Shown: positions 1-8,513 of the stretch, piece after piece
Numbering within the stretch: the stretch's first letter is position 1
Layout of the letters: each line of letters starts with the position of its first letter
Source: Ureibacillus xyleni
Lineage (GTDB): Bacteria > Bacillota > Bacilli > Bacillales_A > Planococcaceae
NCBI RefSeq assembly: GCF_900217795.1
Contig: NZ_OBMQ01000001.1
Location: 673,011 to 737,010, forward strand
Length of the DNA stretch: 64,000 nt
Reading direction: 5' to 3'
Notes under the pieces: model-generated
What the model was told of the DNA's origin: nothing
The model's database searches: none
What the model saw: only the letters and a program-made list of their open reading frames with translations
Program-made: the position numbers and the translations under genes

Positions 1-708
1 TAAAGCAGGGTACGCATTTCTTAATTCATCATGAAAAACAATAGACGAATCGATGTACCAATCATAAGTAGGCTCTTTTAAAATGCCGACAATTGTAAAT
101 GAAATAGGTTCGCCATATTGTTCAGCAGTTTCATCAAAGAATTGAAGTTCTACTTTTTTGTTTAATATTTCCCCTTTATAACCTTCATCAGCTCCATCAT
201 AGTAGCCACCTTCTTCTTGTGCAGCCTTTGATTTTCGTTCTATCTCAGCTTTGTCCGTTTCATTTAATAAACTTTGAGCGTAATGAAAGCCGACAACGAT
301 TTCATTTGTAGTTTCAGGAAGGCGACCCTCACTTAAGTTCGATGGAAGTTTCTTTTGTGCAGATATATCAATAAATGTACCATTGGAATCTCCCTCTCGA
401 CCTTCAAGTTTTGAGTGAATGGTACTATTGATACTTTCTTTTTTTAATACGACATTAACATGCTCAATTTCTTCGATAAATTTTTTATCTTCTTCCGTTA
501 ACGTTTCGTTTCCCCAAAGTTCAATTTGTGTAATTTGTTCTTGGTTCAAGATTTCGTTTCGCATCGTTTCTTGTATTCCAAAGCCAACAGAGGCAAGAAC
601 AATTAAGAAAGAACACCCAATCATCGTAGCGAGGACGGTCATTGTTACACGGAGTTTATTTTTCTTCATATGTTGTAAAACGAATAATATTTGGTCTTTA
701 AAAAGCAT
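1..708 (-). CDS. ABC transporter permease, MacB/FtsX-type (partial)
   Basis: N-terminal 236 residues of a membrane permease; the gene runs off the left edge of the window. Translation begins [18 protein letters not shown] and is followed by one hydrophobic segment (about residues 18-40), then a long polar, extracellular-looking domain, which is the layout of MacB/FtsX permeases with a large loop after the first membrane helix. The ATG at 708 overlaps the upstream ATPase stop by 11 bases and has an AGGAGG ribosome-binding site, so the two are translationally coupled. Probably exports a peptide, antibiotic or lipid; the substrate cannot be read from sequence. Family call is firm, function is not. 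Confidence 0.8.
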   Translation of the reverse strand, partial: MLFKDQILFVLQHMKKNKLRVTMTVLATMIGCSFLIVLASVGFGIQETMRNEILNQEQITQIELWGNETLTEEDKKFIEEIEHVNVVLKKESINSTIHSKLEGREGDSNGTFIDISAQKKLPSNLSEGRLPETTNEIVVGFHYAQSLLNETDKAEIERKSKAAQEEGGYYDGADEGYKGEILNKKVELQFFDETAEQYGEPISFTIVGILKEPTYDWYIDSSIVFHDELRNAYPAL

Positions 709-1393
709 ATTGTGTACCTCCTACTAGAAATCCATCACTCATGCGCAGTTTGCGGTTTGCAATAGAAGCTACTTCTTCGTCATGGGTAATAATGACAAAA
801 GTGATTTCTTCATTTTTGTTTAATTGTTGAATTAATAATAAAATCTCTTGTTCAGTTTGCGAATCTAGGCTGCCTGTTGGTTCATCTGCTAAAATAATAG
901 GAGGATTGGTAATCATTGCTCTTGCGATAGCTACCCGTTGCTGTTGTCCACCTGAAAGTTCATTCGGGTAGTGATCCTCTACCTCAACTAGACCTACTTT
1001 CTTAAGAATTTCTTGTACTTTTTTTTGGCGAACTTGGTGACCTATCCCTTTTAACTTTAAAGGGAGCTCGATATTTTCAAACACAGTCTGTCCAGGTAGC
1101 AGTTGGAAGTTTTGAAAAATGAACCCGAAATGATTCATTCGAAATGCAGCACTTTCCTTTTCAGAAAAATGGGCAATTTCGGTATTATTAATCAAAATGG
1201 AACCCGATTCAGGTTTCATAAAGCCAGCAATGATTTGTAGTAATGTAGATTTTCCTGAACCACTTTTTCCGACAATTGCTACAATTTCTTTAGATTGGAT
1301 ATTGAAGTTTATACCTTTTAATACTTCTATACGGTTTTCTTTGTCTTTTTTTCCGATTGTAAAAGTATGTTTTAGTGAGTCGACTTTAATCAT
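698..1393 (-). CDS. ABC transporter ATP-binding protein, MacB/LolD-type
   Basis: A 231-residue nucleotide-binding subunit that energises the MacB-type permease encoded just downstream. Walker A (GKSGSGKST, about residues 42-50), signature [14 protein letters not shown] and Walker B ([12 protein letters not shown]) are all intact. The spacing and the ADEPTGSLD form are typical of the LolD/MacB/FtsE group. ATG at 1393 is preceded by AAAGGAATG. It is divergent from mlpA, with a 191-bp intergenic region between them. Such pairs often export peptides or lipoproteins or provide antibiotic resistance; the substrate here is unknown. Confidence 0.88.
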   Translation of the reverse strand: MIKVDSLKHTFTIGKKDKENRIEVLKGINFNIQSKEIVAIVGKSGSGKSTLLQIIAGFMKPESGSILINNTEIAHFSEKESAAFRMNHFGFIFQNFQLLPGQTVFENIELPLKLKGIGHQVRQKKVQEILKKVGLVEVEDHYPNELSGGQQQRVAIARAMITNPPIILADEPTGSLDSQTEQEILLLIQQLNKNEEITFVIITHDEEVASIANRKLRMSDGFLVGGTQYAF

Positions 1394-1584
1394 ATTGTCA
1401 TTCCTTTGTTTTGTGATAGCTTCATTGTAGGTAATAAATCTGAAGAAAGAAGAAGTGTAAATATGAAGATATTCTTAAGAAATGAAAAAGAAGCTTTTAA
1501 TATTTAAATGTTCAAAGTTGAAGGATGTAAAAAGTTAGCATATGATTAAGTAATGTAATTTCAAGTAGGTAGGTGTGGATATTA

Positions 1585-2811
1585 TTGGTGAATGTATATA
1601 CATGTAAAAACGGTGTTCGAATTGTATCAGAGCACATTCCCCATGTTCGTTCGATATCTGTTGGGATTTGGGTAGGGGCTGGGTCACGATTTGAATTGCC
1701 TGAAGAAAATGGGATTACCCATTTTATTGAGCATATGCTTTTTAAAGGAACAAATACAAGAACTGCTAGACAAATAGCAGAAGAATTTGACCGCATAGGT
1801 GGAGAGGTAAACGCTTTTACCTCAAAAGAGAATACTTGTTATTATGCTAAAGTTTTAGATCACCATGGACCATTAGCCATTTCTATATTAGCAGACATGT
1901 TCTTTAACTCTACATTCACAAGTCAAGAATTAGAAAAAGAGCGTCAAGTGGTATTAGAGGAAATATTAATGAGTGAAGATGCGCCAGATGATGATGTACA
2001 TGAAGTGTTATGGCGTGTTATGTATCCAAATGATGCATTAGGGTTACCTATATTAGGGACGAGTGAAACCCTATCAACATTTACTGATGACACGATAAGA
2101 AATTATATGGAGAAACATTATTATCCTGAAAATATTGTGATTTCTGTCGCAGGGAACATTACAAAAGAGCTACTTCTACATATTGAAAAGCTCTTTGGAG
2201 AAATGAAACGTTCCCCTAAGGCTGTTGAATCGGTTTTAACGTATCCAACTTTTCATTCAGGAAGAAATGTCAAAGAACGCGATGTGGAGCAATCCCATTT
2301 TGCGATGTCTTATCCGGCAATAGGTTCTAAAGAACCTGAACTTTATAGTTTTATCGCTTTAAATAATATTGTTGGTGGAAATATGTCATCTAGGCTGTTC
2401 CAAGAAGTGAGGGAAGATTTAGGTCTTGCATATACAATCTTTTCTTATCAATCTTGTTATCAAGATATTGGTGCTTTTACAATTTATAGCAGTACGAACA
2501 ATCAGCAATTGCAATTGTTGCAAAATACCATTGAGCAATCATTAAACAAAGTGCTTCTTCATGGCGTTTCAGAAACAGAGTTAAATAATGCAAAAGAACA
2601 ATTAAAAGGAAGTTTTGTTCTAGGATTAGAAAGTACAAATTCCCGGATGAGCCGAAATGGTCGCAACGAACTTACTTCAAAACGTCATAAAACAATGGAT
2701 GAAACAATAGCTGATATTGATACAGTATCAATGGAAAAAGTGAATCAATTGATTGAATCCATTCTAGGTAATGATCCAGCCATTTCAATAATTGGCCAAG
2801 GAGTAAAATAA
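1585..2811 (+). CDS. mlpA: M16 family zinc metallopeptidase (MlpA/YmxG, PepR-like)
   Basis: Insulinase-family (M16) processing peptidase, 408 residues, colinear with B. subtilis MlpA/YmxG. The inverted zinc motif HFIEH near residue 50 and the downstream glutamate-rich region are intact, so the enzyme should be active. TTG at 1585 is chosen because it gives the family N-terminus (MVNVYTCKNGVRIV) and has AGGTG at a good distance; GTG codons at 1573 and 1588 are alternatives. In B. subtilis the gene directly precedes ymxH-dpaAB; here a minus-strand ABC module separates them. The gene ends in a strong hairpin at 2812-2853. Confidence 0.9.
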   Translation: MVNVYTCKNGVRIVSEHIPHVRSISVGIWVGAGSRFELPEENGITHFIEHMLFKGTNTRTARQIAEEFDRIGGEVNAFTSKENTCYYAKVLDHHGPLAISILADMFFNSTFTSQELEKERQVVLEEILMSEDAPDDDVHEVLWRVMYPNDALGLPILGTSETLSTFTDDTIRNYMEKHYYPENIVISVAGNITKELLLHIEKLFGEMKRSPKAVESVLTYPTFHSGRNVKERDVEQSHFAMSYPAIGSKEPELYSFIALNNIVGGNMSSRLFQEVREDLGLAYTIFSYQSCYQDIGAFTIYSSTNNQQLQLLQNTIEQSLNKVLLHGVSETELNNAKEQLKGSFVLGLESTNSRMSRNGRNELTSKRHKTMDETIADIDTVSMEKVNQLIESILGNDPAISIIGQGVK

Positions 2812-2853
2812 AATAGGTTGTCTCCTAAGGTCATTAGGAGATAACCTATTTTT
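2812..2853. terminator. Bidirectional terminator between mlpA and the ABC permease
   Basis: A nearly perfect 17-bp inverted repeat (AATAGGTTGTCTCCTAA with its partner) around a GGTCA loop. It is flanked by A on one side and T on the other, so it can end both the plus-strand mlpA transcript and the convergent minus-strand permease transcript. Confidence 0.85.
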
Positions 2854-3481
2854 AAAATTCCTTCGCTTCATAAAATTTGACGGAAATTATATATGAAAGA
2901 ACTAATAAGATGAGCGCGAAAATGGGACTAACATAACTCATTCTTTGTATCGTTTCTATAGGTGGTAATGATGGGACCGTAATCAAGTCCAATACAAATT
3001 TCATCCCGTAACTAAATGAAAAGACAACTATGAATAATACAATTCGTGCCTTTTGCATCCCAAATTTAATAAAAGTTGGAATAATAAAGGATAACAAAAC
3101 AATGCTTAAGGAAACAACTAAACAAATGATGGATATCAATTCATTCAACTTAAAAGTTTCAGAAACGTAATTTGAGAAGACAACAAAAGGACAAACAAGT
3201 AATAAAATACCTACCGTTAGAAGTAAACTTAAAATGTACTTACTTTTTATGATTTCTGACTTTCTAAAAGGAAGGGTGTTTGCGTACTTGTCCCAGCCGC
3301 TCATTTCATCAAATGCAAAAATAGAAGTGACTTGAATTGTTCCAAACATTAAAGTAATCGCTAAAAGAATCATTCCATCCCGAATAAAAAATGTCATGCC
3401 AATCACACAAATGACGATGAAAAAGACCCATTTTATTTGAGACTTCATTGAGAAGAAATCCTTTAGTAATAAAGCTTTCAT
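2852..3481 (-). CDS. ABC-2 type transporter permease
   Basis: A 209-residue integral membrane protein with about six hydrophobic helices. Starts MKALLLKDFFSMKSQIKW, the positively charged N-terminus typical of the ABC-2 membrane_5 family. Its ATG overlaps the stop codon of the ATPase gene by one base, which places it as the third gene of a GntR-ATPase-permease operon. It should form the membrane channel for the adjacent ATPase. Systems of this shape export bacteriocins, toxic peptides or envelope compounds; the substrate is not predictable here. Confidence 0.82.
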   Translation of the reverse strand: MKALLLKDFFSMKSQIKWVFFIVICVIGMTFFIRDGMILLAITLMFGTIQVTSIFAFDEMSGWDKYANTLPFRKSEIIKSKYILSLLLTVGILLLVCPFVVFSNYVSETFKLNELISIICLVVSLSIVLLSFIIPTFIKFGMQKARIVLFIVVFSFSYGMKFVLDLITVPSLPPIETIQRMSYVSPIFALILLVLSYIISVKFYEAKEF

Positions 3482-4329
3482 TAGATAAGTACTCCTTTCA
3501 CAAAAAATAACATTATGTCTTCAATGGTAGGTTGGTCAAGTTGAAAAGCTGAACTAACTTCATTTCGTTTTACTAATATTTCAACTCCAAAGGCTGATGC
3601 TCTTGTACGAATTTTAGCGTCAGAAGGTAAGTCCAAAGCCTGTTCCTTTGATCCCTTCCAAATACCAAGCTCATATAATAAAACATCTTTATTTTCACTA
3701 AATAATATTTCGCCTTCGTGAATAAATGTAATATAATCTGCAATTTTTTCTAAATCACTCGTAATATGAGAAGAAAACAAAATACTATTATTTTCGTCTT
3801 GCATAAATTGTAAAAATAAATCGAGTATTTCGTCACGTACAATGGGGTCAAGTCCGCTTGTTGGTTCGTCTAATATGAGAAGTTGCGGATGATGGGCTAA
3901 TGCAATTGTTATGGACAATTTCATCTTCATGCCCCTTGAAAGTTCTTTAATTGGTTTATGAATTGGGACTTTTAATTGTGTGAGTAAATCGAAGTAATAC
4001 TGACGATCCCAATTTTGGTAAGTCTCTTGTAGAAATTTATTGATTTGCTGTGCTGATAACATGTCGGGGAAATGGATGTCGTCAAATACTACGCCAATTC
4101 GTTCTTTTATTGTTAAATTGTCATCCTTTGCATCTAAACCAAATAATTGAATTGTTCCACTATCTTTTTTTAATAAATTTAAAATACATTTAATCGTCGT
4201 CGTTTTCCCGGCACCATTCTCCCCAACAAACCCCATAATTGTTCCAGTTGGTAAAGTGAAAGATACATCATTTAAATGAAATTGGTTAAAGTTTTTTCTT
4301 AAATTGAACACTTCGATTGCAAATGTCAT
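3481..4329 (-). CDS. ABC transporter ATP-binding protein, YtrB/BcrA-type
   Basis: A 282-residue ATPase of the BcrA/YtrB group. Walker A is GENGAGKTT (about residues 36-44), the signature is the short form LSRGMKMKL, and Walker B is LLILDEPTSGLD. The C-terminal 70 residues form the extra domain usual in this group. ATG at 4329 overlaps the GntR stop by four bases (ATGA), so translation is coupled. It works with the permease downstream and is probably controlled by the GntR repressor upstream. In B. subtilis the comparable Ytr system responds to cell-wall antibiotics; that role is inference here. Confidence 0.85.
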   Translation of the reverse strand: MTFAIEVFNLRKNFNQFHLNDVSFTLPTGTIMGFVGENGAGKTTTIKCILNLLKKDSGTIQLFGLDAKDDNLTIKERIGVVFDDIHFPDMLSAQQINKFLQETYQNWDRQYYFDLLTQLKVPIHKPIKELSRGMKMKLSITIALAHHPQLLILDEPTSGLDPIVRDEILDLFLQFMQDENNSILFSSHITSDLEKIADYITFIHEGEILFSENKDVLLYELGIWKGSKEQALDLPSDAKIRTRASAFGVEILVKRNEVSSAFQLDQPTIEDIMLFFVKGVLI

Positions 4330-4706
4330 TCCATTTCCTCCTCTACTAACAAAGATACTAATTCTAACAATTCTCGTTTTGGCATTCCGGCAGTTTTTGC
4401 TGTTTGTATAGCATTTTGTAAATGAGATTCAATTTGCCTTAATAGTTCTTCCCTTAAAAAATCTTGATTACGTTCAGCAATATAACTGCCTTTTCCAGCT
4501 ACGGTTTCAATAAAACCATCCCGCTCTAAATCTGTATAAGCTCTTTTGGTTGTCATGACACTAATTTTTAAATCCTTGGCAAGGCTTCTAATAGAAGGAA
4601 GCGCATCACCTGCTTTTAAATCACCTGATAAAATTGCTTGTTTAATTTGCTGGGTTATTTGTTCGTATATTGGTTTTTCACTTGCGTTACTTAATCGTAT
4701 TTGCAT
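4326..4706 (-). CDS. GntR-family regulator, YtrA subfamily
   Basis: A small (126 aa) YtrA-type GntR repressor: winged helix-turn-helix at about residues 10-75 (IYEQITQQIKQAI, then ALPSIRSLAKDL and TTKRAYTDLERDGFI) followed by a short helical dimerisation tail, with no ligand domain. The ATG at 4706 is preferred over an upstream ATG at 4739 because it gives the family N-terminus (MQIRLSNASEKPIYEQI) and has GGTGG upstream. First gene of the operon with the ABC ATPase and permease. A 35-bp palindromic element covers its own promoter, so autorepression is likely. Confidence 0.88.
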   Translation of the reverse strand: MQIRLSNASEKPIYEQITQQIKQAILSGDLKAGDALPSIRSLAKDLKISVMTTKRAYTDLERDGFIETVAGKGSYIAERNQDFLREELLRQIESHLQNAIQTAKTAGMPKRELLELVSLLVEEEME

Positions 4707-4719
4707 TTTTGCACCACCT

Positions 4720-4754
4720 GTACAACTGTATATATACACTATATACAGTTGTAC
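4720..4754. promoter_or_regulatory. Putative GntR operator (15-bp perfect palindrome)
   Basis: The arms GTACAACTGTATATA and TATATACAGTTGTAC are perfect inverted repeats around a 5-base spacer (TACAC) centred at 4737. The element covers the -10 hexamer and the expected start of the minus-strand promoter that drives the GntR-ABC operon. It lies between that promoter and the GntR ribosome-binding site. Position and symmetry fit the self-operator of the YtrA-type repressor. Confidence 0.7.
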
Positions 4755-4767
4755 CAGTTTATGTCAA
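4740..4767 (-). promoter_or_regulatory. SigmaA-type promoter of the GntR-ABC operon
   Basis: On the minus strand a perfect TTGACA (4767-4762) is followed after 16 bases by TATATA (4745-4740). An alternative -10 TATAGT with 18-base spacing overlaps it. The palindrome at 4720-4754 occupies the -10 and start region. Confidence 0.65.
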
Positions 4768-4783
4768 TAGCTAACTTATAGGC

Positions 4784-4811
4784 ACCTTCAAATCTTACTT
4801 TGCATATAGTA
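4784..4811 (+). promoter_or_regulatory. Putative SigmaK promoter of ymxH-dpaA-dpaB
   Basis: ACC at 4784-4786, a 16-base spacer, and CATATAGTA at 4803-4811, which fits the SigmaK -10 pattern CATANNNTA exactly. The expected start lies a few bases before the GGAGGAGGGAG ribosome-binding site of ymxH. Dipicolinate synthase is a late mother-cell product in B. subtilis, so this is the expected class of promoter. The same ACC-16-CATANNNTA geometry occurs before cotE. Confidence 0.6.
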
Positions 4812-4838
4812 TCAATAAGCTCATGGAGGAGGGAGATA

Positions 4839-5108
4839 ATGCTGCTATCGGAGCTTGCGGAAAAAGAACTGATTGAAATGGAAAACGGTGTAAGGTATGG
4901 TTATCTATCCGAAACGGAATGTTTATTCGATCCAAAGACAGGAAAAATTTACGGGTTTGAATTAGATAATCAATCTGGTAAAATGCCTTTCCAAAAGAAA
5001 AAATCAACTTCACCATTGTTTATTCCGTGGGAAGAGATTCACCTTATTGGGGAGGATCGCATTTTGTTCCGCAAAACATCAACAAGTAGAAGGCAGTTTG
5101 ATCAATGA
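4839..5108 (+). CDS. ymxH: YlmC/YmxH family PRC-barrel sporulation protein
   Basis: An 89-residue PRC-barrel protein of the YlmC/YmxH family (MLLSELAEKELIEMENG ... IPWEEIHLIGEDRILF). Its role is poorly defined; the family is linked to sporulation by gene context. ATG at 4839 is chosen because the strong GGAGGAGGGAG site lies directly before it and the family starts at this residue. Its stop overlaps the dpaA start by four bases, so it is translated together with the dipicolinate synthase genes, as in B. subtilis. Confidence 0.85.
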   Translation: MLLSELAEKELIEMENGVRYGYLSETECLFDPKTGKIYGFELDNQSGKMPFQKKKSTSPLFIPWEEIHLIGEDRILFRKTSTSRRQFDQ

Positions 5109-5893
5109 ATGAAGAAAAATGGTTAGTAATTGGAACGGATGCAAGAATGAAAGTTCTAGCAAAACGGTTAAGCAATGGTAACAGAACGGTGTATTTTAAA
5201 AACTTTAGTGAATGGGATGAGGAACTAAACAAAACTGTTTTAGATTTTCATCCTCATTTTGTTGTGCTACCGATTCATCCTCTGCCGATTAAAGTACCCA
5301 TTGTTTTAGGACTTTCAAATGCAATTGTTTTTTCTGGAAAGCTAAACAGTGAATGGAGCCACATTTTAAAGGAAAATGAAGTTTATTATTATCTAGAGGA
5401 TGAAGGATTTATATGGCATAATGCGGCATTAACTGCTGAAGGCTTTGTGTCGCATTTTTATAATACAAAACGTGCAATACAAGGGAAAAAATTTATTGTT
5501 ACAGGTTTTGGTCGAGTGGCGAAAATGGTTGCCCATATTTTAAAAAGTATTGGGGCAGAAGTGTGTATTGCAGTGCGATCAAATGTACAGCTCAATGAAG
5601 CAAAAGCATTTCGTTATGAAACAGTTGATTTAATCGATGTAGGAGAAGTAAAAGGAGATTTCCTCGTCAATACAATTCCTGCTAAATGGTTGGATGAACA
5701 ATTTAACAAGAAAATACCAATGCCAATTTATGATTTAGCCTCCTTTCCAGGGTGTTTACAAGATGAAGTTCAAAGAAAGCATTATGAATTGTTACCTGCA
5801 CTTCCTGGTAAGTTTTTCCCAGAAGACGCAGGAAACGTATTATATGAATCAATTGTTGAACAGTTAAGGAGGAGAAATGTTGCTACAAGGTAA
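5105..5893 (+). CDS. dpaA: Dipicolinate synthase subunit A
   Basis: Subunit A of dipicolinate synthase (SpoVFA), which with DpaB oxidises a product of the DapA reaction to dipicolinic acid in the mother cell for transfer to the spore core. 262 residues, shorter than the roughly 297 of B. subtilis, with much of the difference before the catalytic part. A Rossmann fold with FIVTGFGRVAKMVAHILK (about residues 125-142) binds the nicotinamide cofactor. Start overlaps ymxH by four bases; its end overlaps dpaB by 17 bases. Expression is probably from the SigmaK-like promoter at 4784. Confidence 0.92.
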   Translation: MNEEKWLVIGTDARMKVLAKRLSNGNRTVYFKNFSEWDEELNKTVLDFHPHFVVLPIHPLPIKVPIVLGLSNAIVFSGKLNSEWSHILKENEVYYYLEDEGFIWHNAALTAEGFVSHFYNTKRAIQGKKFIVTGFGRVAKMVAHILKSIGAEVCIAVRSNVQLNEAKAFRYETVDLIDVGEVKGDFLVNTIPAKWLDEQFNKKIPMPIYDLASFPGCLQDEVQRKHYELLPALPGKFFPEDAGNVLYESIVEQLRRRNVATR

Positions 5894-6470
5894 AAGAATT
5901 GGTCTAGGGATAACAGCATCACATTGTACTTATGAGGATGTTGTACCGAAAATAATGAATTTACGCAATGCTGGTGCTACAGTAGTTCCGATTATTACGC
6001 ATTCGGTGTTAACAGCAGCAACACGTTTTGGTACAGGTGAGGAATGGATTAAAAAGATTGAAGCGTTATCCGGGGAAAAGGTCGTTTCATCCATTGTTGA
6101 AGCCGAACCATTTGGACCGAAAAATCCTTTAGATTGTATGGTTATTGCACCGATGACAGGGAATTCAATTAGCAAGTTCGCCAACGCTGCTACAGATAGT
6201 CCTGTTTTGATGGCAGCAAAAGCGACACTTCGAAATGGTTCACCTGTTGTTTTAGGGATATCAACAAATGATGCCCTTGGATTAAATGGCGTGAACATAA
6301 TGCGACTATTAAATTCAAAAAATATTTACTTTATTCCATTTGGTCAAGATGATCCTCACAACAAACCAAACTCACTGATTTCTGATTTTACAAAGATGGT
6401 TGAAACAGTAGAACATGCCATCGTCCATAAAAAACAATTACAACCATTATTTATACAATATTTGAAATAA
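5877..6470 (+). CDS. dpaB: Dipicolinate synthase subunit B
   Basis: Flavoprotein-family subunit B of dipicolinate synthase (SpoVFB), 197 residues, the same length class as B. subtilis. Recognisable stretches include RIGLGITASHCTYE at the N-terminus, MVIAPMTGNSISKFANA, and NDALGLNGVNIMRLL with the IPFGQDDPHNKPNS tail. ATG at 5877 has AAGGAGGAG directly upstream, inside the end of dpaA. Forms the enzyme with DpaA; precursor supply comes from asd and dapA immediately downstream. Confidence 0.94.
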   Translation: MLLQGKRIGLGITASHCTYEDVVPKIMNLRNAGATVVPIITHSVLTAATRFGTGEEWIKKIEALSGEKVVSSIVEAEPFGPKNPLDCMVIAPMTGNSISKFANAATDSPVLMAAKATLRNGSPVVLGISTNDALGLNGVNIMRLLNSKNIYFIPFGQDDPHNKPNSLISDFTKMVETVEHAIVHKKQLQPLFIQYLK

Positions 6471-6501
6471 TCAATTTTTCCAACACAAACTAATATTTTT
6501 A

Positions 6502-6510
6502 TGATACAAT
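6502..6510 (+). promoter_or_regulatory. Possible extended -10 promoter of asd
   Basis: TGATACAAT fits an extended -10 element (TGN followed by TACAAT) 43 bases before the asd start. No good -35 hexamer is present at 17 bases. It could let asd-dapA be expressed outside sporulation. Confidence 0.35.
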
Positions 6511-6552
6511 CTACAACATTATGTTACTAGTTTTTGAGGAGAGATGAGAAGT

Positions 6553-7590
6553 ATGGCTAAAGAATTATCAGTTGCTATCGTAGGTGCAACAGGCGCTGTA
6601 GGAAGTAAAATGAAAGAACAATTAATCAAACGTAATTTTCCAATTAAAAATATAAAATTTCTAGCTTCAGCGAGATCTGCTGGTAAAGATATCGAGTTTA
6701 ACGGTCAAATGTACAAAATTGAAGAAGCAACTCCAGAGGCTTTTGAAGGTGTAGATGTTGCATTATTCTCTGCTGGTGGTTCTGTATCTGCTAAATTAGC
6801 ACCTGAAGCAGCAAAACGTGGTGCAGTAGTTATCGATAATACTAGTCATTTCCGTATGCATGAAGAGGTACCTTTAGTAGTACCAGAAGTAAACAGAGAA
6901 GACTTGAAAAAACATAAAGGCATTATTGCAAATCCAAACTGCTCTACTATTCAAATGGTAGCTGCCCTTCAACCAGTTCGTGAAAAATTCGGCTTAACTC
7001 GTGTTATTGTTTCAACATATCAAGCAGTATCAGGTTCTGGAGTTTCTGCAATTGAAGAACTACGCGAACAAAGTGCACAATGGGATGCAGGTAAAAATAT
7101 AGAAGCAAACATTTTACCAGCAAAATCAGATAAAAAACATTATCCAATTGCACGTAATGTCATTCCGCAAATCGACGTATTTACGGACAATGGCTTTACA
7201 TATGAAGAAATGAAAATGATCAACGAAACGAAAAAAATCTTACACATGCCAGAACTACCTGTAGCTGCTACTTGTGTTCGTGTACCTGTTGTTTCTGGAC
7301 ATTCTGAATCTGTTTATATTGAAGTAGAACAAGATGCTAGTGTTCAAGATATTTTTGAAGTGTTAAGAAATGCTCCTGGTATTGTATTACAAGATGATAT
7401 TACATCACAAGATTATCCAATGCCTTTATTTGTTGAAGGAGAAGACCCAGTTTACGTTGGGCGTATTCGTCAAGACCTTGCAAACAAAAAAGGATTCCAC
7501 TTATGGATCGTTGCAGATAACTTATTAAAAGGTGCTGCATTAAACTCAATTCAAATCGCTGAAGCCATGTTGGAGGATAATCTACTCTAA
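6553..7590 (+). CDS. asd: Aspartate-semialdehyde dehydrogenase
   Basis: NADP-dependent reduction of aspartyl phosphate to aspartate semialdehyde, the branch point to lysine, DAP, dipicolinate, threonine and methionine. 345 residues. N-terminal nucleotide motif VGATGAVGSKM, catalytic Cys in ANPNCSTIQM (about 130), active-site His in SGHSESVYIE (about 250). ATG at 6553 lies nine bases after GAGGAGAG; the ATG at 6544 abuts the ribosome-binding site and is less likely. dapA follows after 13 bases; the aspartokinase gene dapG found between them in B. subtilis is missing. Confidence 0.96.
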   Translation: MAKELSVAIVGATGAVGSKMKEQLIKRNFPIKNIKFLASARSAGKDIEFNGQMYKIEEATPEAFEGVDVALFSAGGSVSAKLAPEAAKRGAVVIDNTSHFRMHEEVPLVVPEVNREDLKKHKGIIANPNCSTIQMVAALQPVREKFGLTRVIVSTYQAVSGSGVSAIEELREQSAQWDAGKNIEANILPAKSDKKHYPIARNVIPQIDVFTDNGFTYEEMKMINETKKILHMPELPVAATCVRVPVVSGHSESVYIEVEQDASVQDIFEVLRNAPGIVLQDDITSQDYPMPLFVEGEDPVYVGRIRQDLANKKGFHLWIVADNLLKGAALNSIQIAEAMLEDNLL

Positions 7591-7603
7591 GGGGTGTTAT
7601 TGA

Positions 7604-8506
7604 TTGGACTTAGGTAGAATTGCTACTGCCATGGTTACCCCATTTGATGAAAATGGAAAAATTAATTATGAAGTAGCAGAGGGAATAATTGAGTTTTTAA
7701 TTCAAAACGGTACGGATACAATTGTTGTATGTGGGACGACAGGTGAAACTCCAACATTATCAATTCAGGAAAAAAGGGACTTTATTGATTTTACAATAAA
7801 AAAAGTAAAGAAACGAATCCCAGTAATTGCTGGTGTTGGTGTGAACGATACAGCATACACAATTGAAGCGACAAAAGTGGTTGAGGCTTTTGGGGCTGAC
7901 GGTATCATGGTCGTGGCTCCATTTTATAACAAGCCAAATCAACGAGGTATATATGCGCATTTTGAAGCAATTTCAAAGGTAACTGATTTACCGATAGTAG
8001 TATATAACGTACCAGGTCGTACGGGTGTGAATATTTCAGCTGAAACGACCATCGCTTTAAGTAAAATACCAAATATTCGTATTGTAAAAGAAGCATGTGG
8101 TAATTTAGATCAAATGACAGAAATACTAGCAAATGTTTCTGATAATACATTTATCTATAGTGGAGATGACTCTTTAACGCTACCGTTAATTGCGATTGGC
8201 GGACGCGGAGTTATTTCTGTTGCATCCCATGTAGTAGGTAATGAAATGCAAACGATGATTCGTGCCTTTGAACAAGGCCGTCATAAAGAAGCAGCAGACA
8301 TCCATCAAGCATTATTACCATTAATTAAACAATTATTTGCAAACCCTAACCCAGTTCCAGTTAAATACGCAATGAGTAAAGTAGGATTTGAAGTAGAAAA
8401 GGTAAGACTTCCATTAGTTGAGTTAACAGATGAAGATAAAGCAGCTTTTGACCATGTATGGAACGAATTCCAAGAGAAAATGAAGAAGCTAAACAAGAAT
8501 ACCTAA
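7604..8506 (+). CDS. dapA: 4-hydroxy-tetrahydrodipicolinate synthase
   Basis: Condenses pyruvate with aspartate semialdehyde, the first committed step to DAP and lysine and, during sporulation, to dipicolinate. 300-residue TIM barrel of the DapA/NAL family. The substrate loop GTTGE (44-48), Tyr134 in YNVPGRT and the Schiff-base Lys162 in VKEACGN are all present. It starts with TTG at 7604 behind AAGGGGTG. Probably co-transcribed with asd; a strong hairpin at 8514 ends the unit. Confidence 0.96.
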   Translation: MDLGRIATAMVTPFDENGKINYEVAEGIIEFLIQNGTDTIVVCGTTGETPTLSIQEKRDFIDFTIKKVKKRIPVIAGVGVNDTAYTIEATKVVEAFGADGIMVVAPFYNKPNQRGIYAHFEAISKVTDLPIVVYNVPGRTGVNISAETTIALSKIPNIRIVKEACGNLDQMTEILANVSDNTFIYSGDDSLTLPLIAIGGRGVISVASHVVGNEMQTMIRAFEQGRHKEAADIHQALLPLIKQLFANPNPVPVKYAMSKVGFEVEKVRLPLVELTDEDKAAFDHVWNEFQEKMKKLNKNT

Positions 8507-8513
8507 ATATTTC

